From Candidatus Methanophagales archaeon (GTDB lineage: Archaea; Halobacteriota; Syntropharchaeia; Alkanophagales; Methanospirareceae): a stretch of 7,683 nucleotides of DNA. This document shows positions 1 to 5,586 of the stretch, one piece after another; within the stretch, counting starts at the first letter, position 1; each line of letters opens with the position of its first letter. The stretch covers positions 1-7,683 of the forward strand of contig JACGMN010000120.1 in the NCBI GenBank assembly GCA_014061035.1. The letters run 5' to 3'. The notes under the pieces are model-generated. The model saw nothing but the letters and a program-made list of their open reading frames with translations, did no database searches and was not told where the DNA came from. The position numbers and the translations under genes were made by a program.

Positions 1-2
1 CA

Positions 3-98
3 AGCCTGACAACCTGGGTACCACGTGCTGCTGTTCGTGGATTCATCAACTATCTCAAGAAATATGAAGAGCGCAAGCTGGACAACCGTGAACCTTGA
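3..98 (+). pseudogene. C-terminal remnant, possibly of a four-helix-bundle (23S rRNA intervening-sequence/bAvd-like) protein
   Basis: An open frame enters from the left edge and stops at TGA 96-98. Its last 20 or so codons (36-95) read RGFINYLKKYEERKLDNREP. This amphipathic, charged helix-like ending resembles the C-termini of small four-helix-bundle proteins of the 23S rRNA intervening-sequence/Avd-like family, recalled by eye and not searched. The residues read before it in the same frame (SLTTWVPRAAV) do not look like the rest of such a protein, and no other frame restores it, so the piece may be frameshifted or decayed. The stop codon lies inside a heptamer repeat array (86-106) that runs into a terminal repeat ending at 127, so the coding remnant and repeats look like parts of one element. 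It could equally be a chance frame. The true 5' end is outside the window. Confidence 0.3.
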
Positions 99-127
99 AC
101 CGTGAACCTGGCAACCTGAGTAGTTAC
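86..127 (+). mobile_element. Right end of a heptamer/inverted-repeat element (partial copy)
   Basis: Three heptamers CCGTGAA, CCTTGAA, CCGTGAA (86-106) lead into CCTGGC and then AACCTGAGTAGTTAC (113-127). The 25 nt at 103-127 are identical to 7292-7316, the right end of the complete element downstream. Similarity stops exactly after GTTAC in both places (CCCTTA here, AGTAAA there), which fixes the element boundary. The matching left end, GTAACTACTCAGGTT, is not found before position 86, so the rest of this copy lies to the left of the window. The putative four-helix-bundle remnant at 3-98 would be its cargo. What is directly seen is the repeat; that it is or was mobile is inference. Confidence 0.6.
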
Positions 128-170
128 CCTTATGGAAACTTTCTTTGCTATTTGACAAAAACCGTTAATC

Positions 171-179
171 ATATATATA
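171..179 (+). promoter_or_regulatory. Putative TATA box of the mvhDGA-hdrA operon
   Basis: The run ATATATATA is the best archaeal TATA-like box in the 128-213 gap. Initiation about 25 nt downstream would fall near position 200, just before the Shine-Dalgarno GAGGTG (202-207), giving a very short leader. A second A/T box, CTATAAATAG (193-202), is better shaped but would place initiation inside mvhD, so it is less likely. No factor-binding repeat is evident here. Confidence 0.45.
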
Positions 180-213
180 GTGAAAGAAAAGGCTATAAAT
201 AGAGGTGGTAGAT

Positions 214-639
214 ATGGCAACAGAAGAGAAAGAATTTGAGCCTTTTATAGTAGGAATTACGTGTAATTGGTGCACATATGCAGCAGCAGACCTTGCAGGG
301 ACATCTCGCCTGAAATATCCGCCGAATATCAGATTGATACGCGTAATGTGCAGTTCGAGGATAAGCCCCTCGTTCGTACTGCAAGCATTCGCGAGAGGTG
401 CAGATGGTGTTTTTATAGGCGGTTGTCATCCCGGTGAGTGCCATTACATAGATGGTAACTACAAAGCGTTACGAAGAATAGAATTGCTGAAGCGGCTGTT
501 AGAACAGTTTGGGATAGATTCTGAGAGATTGCGATTGGAGTGGTGTTCAGCCGCAGAAGGTGCGAAGTTTGCAGAGGTAGTAACAGACTTCACAGCAAAA
601 TTGAAGGAGTTAGGACCAAGTCCGTTGAGAAGCGGATAA
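214..639 (+). CDS. mvhD: F420-non-reducing hydrogenase iron-sulfur subunit MvhD
   Basis: MvhD is the small [2Fe-2S] protein that carries electrons from the hydrogenase MvhAG to HdrA in the cytoplasmic Mvh-Hdr complex. The 141-residue product has the family cysteine pattern: CNWC at 17-20, MCSSR with C46, CHPGEC at 71-76 and WCSA with C111. The segments GADGVFIGGCHPGECHY and RLEWCSAAEG are typical of MvhD-like domains. ATG at 214 is chosen over the in-frame GTG at 205 because GAGGTG (202-207) sits six bases ahead of the ATG and overlaps the GTG. It is first in a four-gene operon, 32 nt before mvhG. The family also occurs fused to HdrA; here it is a separate gene next to the hydrogenase, which supports the Mvh assignment. 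The first nine residues are Glu/Lys-rich, as in the other subunits. Confidence 0.93.
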   Translation: MATEEKEFEPFIVGITCNWCTYAAADLAGTSRLKYPPNIRLIRVMCSSRISPSFVLQAFARGADGVFIGGCHPGECHYIDGNYKALRRIELLKRLLEQFGIDSERLRLEWCSAAEGAKFAEVVTDFTAKLKELGPSPLRSG

Positions 640-671
640 CGATAACGTGTAAGGAGGATAGATAGTAAGAG

Positions 672-1727
672 ATGGGAGAAGAGAAAGAAGAAAAAGAAAA
701 GAAAGAAAAGATAAAACTGGCATTTTATTGGGGTGCGACTTGTGGCGGCTGTGATGTAGCAACGTTAGACATCAAAGAGAAGATCCTGGATGTGGTCAGT
801 ATTGCTGATATCGTGCTCTGGCCAGTGGCGATGGATTTTAAGTATACGGATGTAGAGGAGATGGAGCCGGATAGCATAGACGTCTGTCTCTTCAACGGTG
901 CAATTCAAAGCTCGGAGCACGAGGAGATAGCGGAGATGCTGCGTGAGAAATCAAAGGTGATGATCGCGTATGGGAGCTGTGCGTGCTTTGGCGGGATACC
1001 GGGTCTGGGGAACGTGGCAAATAGAGAGCAGATATTTAAGACCGTGTTTAAAGATACTCCTTCTACGGTGAATCCAGAATTCGTTACACCACAGACTGAG
1101 ATGATAGACGATGCAGGAGAGAAATTAACGCTGCCTGAAATCTGGGATACGGTAAAGACACTGGATCAAACGGTGGACGTTGATTATTATGTACCCGGGT
1201 GTCCGCCAGTTGTGGATAGGATAAACGATGCAATCGGAATAATAGCGAAGTATGCGGAAACAGGAGAACTACCGCCAAAAGCTGCAGTCGTTGCCTTCAA
1301 GAAAGCGTTATGTGATGAATGTGAGCGTAAGAAAGATGATGCAATGAAGATAAAACGAATATATAGACCTTACGAGCTAACGGAGATAGATCCGGAGAAA
1401 TGTCTGCTTGAACAGGGGCTCTTATGTACAGGGTCTGCAACACGAGGTGGATGCGGAGCGAGATGCATAAAAGCAAACATGCCCTGTCGTGGTTGTTATG
1501 GCCCCACATCTGAGATAAAAGATCAGGGTGCTGCCGCGTTGTCGGCTGTTGCATCAATCCTGGGAATAGAAGAGGAGACCGAGATGATAGAGGAAGGGAT
1601 AGCAGAAGAAGTTGACGAGCTACTCGATCAGGTAAAAGATCCACTTGGCACTTTTTATAGATTTGGGCTTCCGAATAGCAGATTGAAAAGAGTGATCATA
1701 AACCCAGATGGAGGAAAGGAGGACTGA
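672..1727 (+). CDS. mvhG: F420-non-reducing hydrogenase small subunit MvhG
   Basis: This is the [NiFe] hydrogenase small (electron-transfer) subunit, which carries electrons from the MvhA active site through three [4Fe-4S] clusters to MvhD. The 351 residues hold the expected twelve cluster cysteines. The proximal set is CGGC (24-27), C103 in GSCACFGG and C177 in PGCPP. Two further clusters come from C214, C217, C244, C252, C261, C265, C272 and C275. There is no twin-arginine signal, consistent with a cytoplasmic group 3 enzyme. It is longer than the roughly 300-residue methanogen MvhG as I recall it: residues 1-14 are a Glu/Lys tail and there is an acidic region after about 298. ATG 672 is the only possible start near the strong AAGGAGG (651-657), since a TAA at 666-668 closes the frame above it; the 14-nt spacing is unusually long. 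The stop is 3 nt before the mvhA start. Confidence 0.93.
   Translation: MGEEKEEKEKKEKIKLAFYWGATCGGCDVATLDIKEKILDVVSIADIVLWPVAMDFKYTDVEEMEPDSIDVCLFNGAIQSSEHEEIAEMLREKSKVMIAYGSCACFGGIPGLGNVANREQIFKTVFKDTPSTVNPEFVTPQTEMIDDAGEKLTLPEIWDTVKTLDQTVDVDYYVPGCPPVVDRINDAIGIIAKYAETGELPPKAAVVAFKKALCDECERKKDDAMKIKRIYRPYELTEIDPEKCLLEQGLLCTGSATRGGCGARCIKANMPCRGCYGPTSEIKDQGAAALSAVASILGIEEETEMIEEGIAEEVDELLDQVKDPLGTFYRFGLPNSRLKRVIINPDGGKED
1715..1722 (+). promoter_or_regulatory. Shine-Dalgarno site deciding the mvhA start
   Basis: AAAGGAGG ends 8 nt before ATG 1731 and lies in the last codons of mvhG. It supports the long form of MvhA over the internal ATG at 1848, which has only GGA directly against it. Confidence 0.75.
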
Positions 1728-1730
1728 AGA

Positions 1731-3311
1731 ATGGATAGCTTAGGAAGCATTTCTAAAAGAAAAGAACAGGAAAAAGAGGTACAAGAACCAGAAGTTAAAC
1801 AAGAAGTTAAGCCAGAATCTACACCAAAAGCAGAACGGCCAGCAGGAATGAACAGGGAAATAACCATCTCTCCTATTACGAGATTGGAAGGGCACGGCAA
1901 GATAAGCATATTTCTTAATGATGATGGAAATGTGAAGGATGCATACTTTCAAACAGTAGAGCTCAGAGGGTTCGAGCGGTTCTGTGTAGGGCGTCCGGTT
2001 GAGGAAGTGCCGCGTATCGTCACGCGTATCTGCGGCGTATGTCCCTGGGCGCATCATATGGCGGCAACAAAAGCAAATGACGGCGTATTCAATGCTGAGC
2101 CGACGGAAGCTGCGAAGAAGCTGCGTGAGATGGCTTATTGCGCTCACATGATGCATTCACATCAGTTGCATTTCTATGCGTTAGGAGCTCCCGATTTCAT
2201 TCCCGGACCAAAAGCAGACCCGGCAGAAAGGAATGTCATAGGATTAATAGGGAAAGTAGGCGTCGAGTTAGGATTAGTAGTGATAAAGAACAGGGGCTAT
2301 GCACAGCGAATACAGGAGATCGTTGGCGGTAAGGCAACACATCCTGTCTGTGGTCTACCGGGTGGGATGTCAAAACCACTATCGAACGAAGAGCGAGATG
2401 AGATAGAAGAGAAAGCAAAGGATTTACTTGGTTTTAGTAAGAAAACTCTCGAGGTATTCGATGACCTGGTATTGAAGAACAAGGACTACGTGGATCTGAT
2501 AACGGGCGATACTTACTACCACGAGACCTATTATATGGGGCTGGTGGACGAAAATGAGAAGGTGAACTTTTACGATGGTAAGCTAAAAGTAGTCTATCCT
2601 GATGGTAAGGAATATGCGAAATTTGAGCCGAAAGAATATATGGATTACATAGCAGAGGCTGTGCTGCCGTGCACGTATATGAAGTTCCCGTATCTGAAAG
2701 AAGTAGGCTGGAAAGGGCTGGTGGACGGACCGGAGAGTGGCATTTACCGTGTAGCACCATTAGCAAGGCTCAATGTAGCAAATGGAATGGCTACGGATGC
2801 AGCACAGGAGGCATACGAACGAATGTACGATTTCTTTGGTACGAAACCGGTACATAACACGCTTGCCTTCCACTGGGCTCGGTTGATAGAGAATTTGTAC
2901 GCGGCAGAGAGGTGCCTGGAGTTGATACAAGACCCTGAGATAACATCGACCGATATCTGCTGTGGTGAGTTAGGAGAATTACCCGGCGAAGGAGTAGGAG
3001 TAGTAGAAGCTCCTCGTGGGACGCTGATCCACCACTACTGGGCAGACGAGGATGGAATAGCGCAGAAATTGAACATAATTGTTGCAACTGGGCACAATCA
3101 TGGTGCGATATGCATGTCAGTAAAAAAAGCGGCAGCGGTATTGATAAAGAATTGGGAAGTAGATCAAGGGTTATTGAACATGGTGGAGATGGCTTTCCGG
3201 GCTTATGATCCTTGCTTAGCCTGTGCAACACATACGCTACCTGGACAGATGCCTTTGGAGGTCAATATACTCAATACAGATGGAACTCTCTACCAGAGAT
3301 TGAAGCGGTAG
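1731..3311 (+). CDS. mvhA: F420-non-reducing hydrogenase large subunit MvhA ([NiFe], group 3c type)
   Basis: MvhA carries the nickel-iron active site that splits H2. In 526 residues the N-terminal metal motif is RICGVCPWAHH (C101, C104) and the C-terminal one is DPCLACATH (C495, C498, H501). Other family marks are ISPITRLEGHGKI (47-59) and GEGVGVVEAPRGTLIHHY (419-436). By family knowledge a maturation endopeptidase cuts after H501, removing the last 25 residues (502-526); that protease and the Hyp maturases are not in the window. All four ligands are cysteine, so this is not a selenoenzyme. Conserved sequence begins at MNREITISP (residue 40), where many homologues start; the 39 residues before it form a Lys/Glu/Pro-rich tail. 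The start at 1731 is kept because of its strong Shine-Dalgarno. Grouping as 3c (Mvh) rather than 3a (Frh) rests on mvhD and hdrA next door and no frhB. Confidence 0.95.
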   Translation: MDSLGSISKRKEQEKEVQEPEVKQEVKPESTPKAERPAGMNREITISPITRLEGHGKISIFLNDDGNVKDAYFQTVELRGFERFCVGRPVEEVPRIVTRICGVCPWAHHMAATKANDGVFNAEPTEAAKKLREMAYCAHMMHSHQLHFYALGAPDFIPGPKADPAERNVIGLIGKVGVELGLVVIKNRGYAQRIQEIVGGKATHPVCGLPGGMSKPLSNEERDEIEEKAKDLLGFSKKTLEVFDDLVLKNKDYVDLITGDTYYHETYYMGLVDENEKVNFYDGKLKVVYPDGKEYAKFEPKEYMDYIAEAVLPCTYMKFPYLKEVGWKGLVDGPESGIYRVAPLARLNVANGMATDAAQEAYERMYDFFGTKPVHNTLAFHWARLIENLYAAERCLELIQDPEITSTDICCGELGELPGEGVGVVEAPRGTLIHHYWADEDGIAQKLNIIVATGHNHGAICMSVKKAAAVLIKNWEVDQGLLNMVEMAFRAYDPCLACATHTLPGQMPLEVNILNTDGTLYQRLKR

Positions 3312-3325
3312 GTGAGGTGAAAATT

Positions 3326-3331
3326 AGGAGG
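3326..3331 (+). promoter_or_regulatory. Shine-Dalgarno site of hdrA
   Basis: AGGAGG lies 7 nt before ATG 3339 in the 27-nt gap between mvhA and hdrA. It shows independent translation initiation within the same transcript. Confidence 0.7.
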
Positions 3332-3338
3332 GAAAATA

Positions 3339-5459
3339 ATGGTGGAAGAAAAAGAAATTATGGAAGTAGAAGCAGAGGCAGAAGCAGAAACGCCTAAAAT
3401 TGGCGTATATGTATGCCATTGTGGTATAAACATAAAGAATACGGTTGATATAGATGTGGTGAGAGATTATGCGGCGACACTGCCAAACGTGGTACTCTCT
3501 AAGGACTATATATATGTCTGTTCAGATCCGGGACAGGAGATGATAAAGAAGGACATCCGTGATGGAGCAATAAATAGGGTGATAGTAGCCGCTTGTTCTC
3601 CGCGATTACACGAACCTACCTTCAGAGGTACATGTATCTCGGAAGGACTCAATCCTTTCTTCTTTGAGATGGCGAACATACGAGAACAGTGCAGTTGGGT
3701 AAGCGATGATAAGGAAAAAAATACAGAGAAATCGAAGGATATAGTAAGAAGCATAGTCTCAAGAGTAAACCTTTTGGAGCCACTCGAGGAGCCTGAAGTA
3801 GATATTGTCCCGGAAGCACTGGTCATCGGAGGCGGAATAACCGGGATGTATTCTGCACTGGATATGGCTGATGCCGGCTACAAAGTTCATCTCGTTGAGC
3901 GATCACCAACGATTGGCGGGCACATGCTTCAATTTGATAAGATCTTCCCATCGCTTGATTGCTCTGCGTGTATTCTGACACCGAGGATGGTAGACGTCTC
4001 GAAGCACCCCAATATAAATCTGATGACTTACGCGGAAGTGGAGGAAGTGGGCGGTTCCATAGGTAATTTCAAGGTAAAAGTGAAGAAAAAGTCAAGATAC
4101 GTACATGCGACTGATTGGGAATATGGAACGCGTTGCACGGGCTGTAATCTCTGCGCTGACGCATGCAGGTTAAAGAACAGGATTCCGAATGAATTTGACT
4201 TCGGATTAGGGAAAAGAAGCGCGATTTATCTCCCAATGCCTCAAGCAGTGCCTGCTATTTATACTGTTGATTCAGAGAAGTGTTTACTGCTGACGAGAGG
4301 AAAATGTGGAAAAGCAACTCTTGAATCTACGAGGGAAGCAATAAAGAAGAGAGCGAGAGGAGAAGAAGTCACCAAAGATGAACTTCCTCCTTGCGTAGCT
4401 GTCTGTGATCCGAACTGTAGAGACTTCGACATGGAAGACGAGATAGTGGATCTGAACGTCGGAACGATTGTAGTAGCAACCGGGGTAGATATTATAGACC
4501 CTGCAACACAGCCAGAGTACAAGTATGGCGTATACCCAAACGTAATTCACGGATTAGAGATGGAGCGGCTGCTGGCTCCAAACGGTCCCACGGGTGGAGA
4601 GATAATAGTGGATGGGAAAGTGCCGAAAGACATCGTCTTTATACAGTGTGTTGGCTCGAGGAATAGACAAACAGGGTATGAATACTGCTCGCGTGTATGC
4701 TGCATGTACGCAATAAAGCAAGCACATCTGATCGATGAGAGGCTACATGGTGCTAATATAACAATACTTTATCAGGATATCAGAGCATTCGGGAAAGGGT
4801 TTGAAGAGTTCTATGATCGGATAAAGGCAGAGGGTATTCGGTTTACAAGAGGTCTTGCATCTGAAGTATACCGGAAACCGGGTAGTGATAGACTGGTGGT
4901 GAGAGGAGAAGATACGATGCTTGGCGAACCTTATGAGATAGAGGCAGACCTCGTGGTGCTTGCGTCTGGGTTGAAACCGAGTGAAGGCGTGGAAAAGATG
5001 GTAAGGATGGTAAAACTATCGCAATCTGCAGACCGCTTCTTTTTAGAGGCACACCCAAAGCTTAGGCCTGTTGATACTGCAGTAGACGGCATATTTGTTG
5101 CCGGGGGATGTCAGGGACCAAAAGATATTCCGGATAGCGTTGCACAAGCGAAAGCAGCATCATCTGCTTCTCTTATCTACTTAACCACAGGCAAAGCGAA
5201 ATTAGAGGCTAAAATATCTGCGATAAACAAGGAGCTCTGCACTGGATGCCGGATTTGCGAAGCACTTTGTCCGTATGGTGCTCTCGAATACGATACAGAG
5301 AAAAAGATAATGAAGGTGAGCGAGTCAATCTGTAAAGGATGCGGGGGTTGCGGTGGAGGATGCCCATCAGGCGCAGTTTCAATGAAGCACTTCCTGGACA
5401 AACAGATATATGCACAGATAGATGCATTAACAGAAGGATTGATCAGTACATCTTCGTAG
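3339..5459 (+). CDS. hdrA: CoB-CoM heterodisulfide reductase iron-sulfur/FAD subunit HdrA
   Basis: HdrA is the flavin subunit where electrons from MvhD are bifurcated, one path going to HdrC/HdrB for CoM-S-S-CoB reduction and the other to ferredoxin. In 706 residues the order is: an N-terminal cluster domain (VCHCG with C26/C28, C61 in CSDPGQ, C86 in AACSPRLHEPTF, C118 in REQCSW); an FAD fold (GGGITG 164-169, ERSPTIGGHM 187-196, LDCSACILTPRMVDV 207-220); an inserted ferredoxin domain (CTGCNLCADAC 266-276; then C315, C323, C352, C356, C360); the rest of the thioredoxin-reductase-like domain (ATG at 380-382, CVGSR 437-441, GIFVAGGCQGPKDI 584-597); and a C-terminal 2x[4Fe-4S] ferredoxin (C634, C637, C640, C644; C665, C668, C671, C675). 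It is longer than the roughly 650-residue methanogen form, partly from an acidic tail (2-18) and an apparent loop between C323 and C352. hdrB and hdrC do not follow. Confidence 0.94.
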   Translation: MVEEKEIMEVEAEAEAETPKIGVYVCHCGINIKNTVDIDVVRDYAATLPNVVLSKDYIYVCSDPGQEMIKKDIRDGAINRVIVAACSPRLHEPTFRGTCISEGLNPFFFEMANIREQCSWVSDDKEKNTEKSKDIVRSIVSRVNLLEPLEEPEVDIVPEALVIGGGITGMYSALDMADAGYKVHLVERSPTIGGHMLQFDKIFPSLDCSACILTPRMVDVSKHPNINLMTYAEVEEVGGSIGNFKVKVKKKSRYVHATDWEYGTRCTGCNLCADACRLKNRIPNEFDFGLGKRSAIYLPMPQAVPAIYTVDSEKCLLLTRGKCGKATLESTREAIKKRARGEEVTKDELPPCVAVCDPNCRDFDMEDEIVDLNVGTIVVATGVDIIDPATQPEYKYGVYPNVIHGLEMERLLAPNGPTGGEIIVDGKVPKDIVFIQCVGSRNRQTGYEYCSRVCCMYAIKQAHLIDERLHGANITILYQDIRAFGKGFEEFYDRIKAEGIRFTRGLASEVYRKPGSDRLVVRGEDTMLGEPYEIEADLVVLASGLKPSEGVEKMVRMVKLSQSADRFFLEAHPKLRPVDTAVDGIFVAGGCQGPKDIPDSVAQAKAASSASLIYLTTGKAKLEAKISAINKELCTGCRICEALCPYGALEYDTEKKIMKVSESICKGCGGCGGGCPSGAVSMKHFLDKQIYAQIDALTEGLISTSS

Positions 5460-5486
5460 TCTGTCTCAAAATCTAAAAGGGGTTAA

Positions 5487-5516
5487 TTTTTTTACTCCTT
5501 TGTTTTCTTTTTTTTT
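5487..5516 (+). terminator. Oligo-T terminator of the mvhDGA-hdrA operon
   Basis: Two uninterrupted T runs, T7 (5487-5493) and T9 (5508-5516), lie 28-57 nt past the hdrA stop with another T4 between them. Archaeal RNA polymerase terminates at such tracts without needing a hairpin. A weak AAAGG/CCTTT pairing surrounds the first tract. Together with a fresh A/T-rich promoter region downstream, this separates hdrA from mmp3 transcriptionally. Confidence 0.6.
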
Positions 5517-5538
5517 GAACTTTAAAAGTTATCTGTAA

Positions 5539-5562
5539 TTAACATTAATTTTAACATTAATT
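5539..5562 (+). repeat. Exact 12-bp tandem repeat in the mmp3 promoter
   Basis: TTAACATTAATT occurs twice back to back (5539-5550 and 5551-5562). The second copy runs into ATTAATTAAAAG (5557-5568), about 25 nt before the mmp3 ATG and so where a TATA box would lie for a near-leaderless transcript. The repeat may be an operator overlapping the promoter, or simply an A/T-rich slippage product. Confidence 0.7.
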
Positions 5563-5568
5563 AAAAGT
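5557..5568 (+). promoter_or_regulatory. Putative TATA box region of mmp3
   Basis: ATTAATTAAAAG is centred about 25 nt ahead of ATG 5587, the spacing expected for a leaderless archaeal mRNA. No good Shine-Dalgarno precedes the gene; only a weak GTGAT at 5570-5574 is present, 12 nt away. CTTTAAAAG (5520-5528) is an alternative box that would give a leader of about 35 nt. Confidence 0.35.
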
Positions 5569-5586
5569 AGTGATAGATTTGATCTC

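Noticed and set aside
205..213. GTG at 205 as an earlier start for mvhD.
   Set aside because: It overlaps the Shine-Dalgarno GAGGTG, which is correctly spaced for the ATG at 214.
1848..1850. Internal ATG of mvhA as the true start, where many homologues begin.
   Set aside because: It has no spaced ribosome site, whereas ATG 1731 has AAAGGAGG 8 nt ahead. The conserved core does begin there, so the tail is recorded as an extension.
1740..2156. Long open frames on the minus strand, such as 1740-2156, 2791-3231 and 6224-6691.
   Set aside because: They lie wholly inside strongly recognised + strand genes and have low-complexity, unfamiliar translations typical of shadow frames.
214..3311. F420-reducing hydrogenase (Frh) instead of Mvh.
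   Set aside because: No F420-binding FrhB is present, and MvhD and HdrA flank the hydrogenase, which fits Mvh.
3339..5459. Selenocysteine in HdrA or MvhA.
   Set aside because: No in-frame TGA occurs at the metal-binding positions; cysteines are encoded (DPCLACATH, LDCSACIL).
5460..5586. A small RNA gene or tRNA in the hdrA-mmp3 gap.
   Set aside because: The gap is A/T-rich with oligo-T tracts and a tandem repeat, and shows no cloverleaf or stable structured core.
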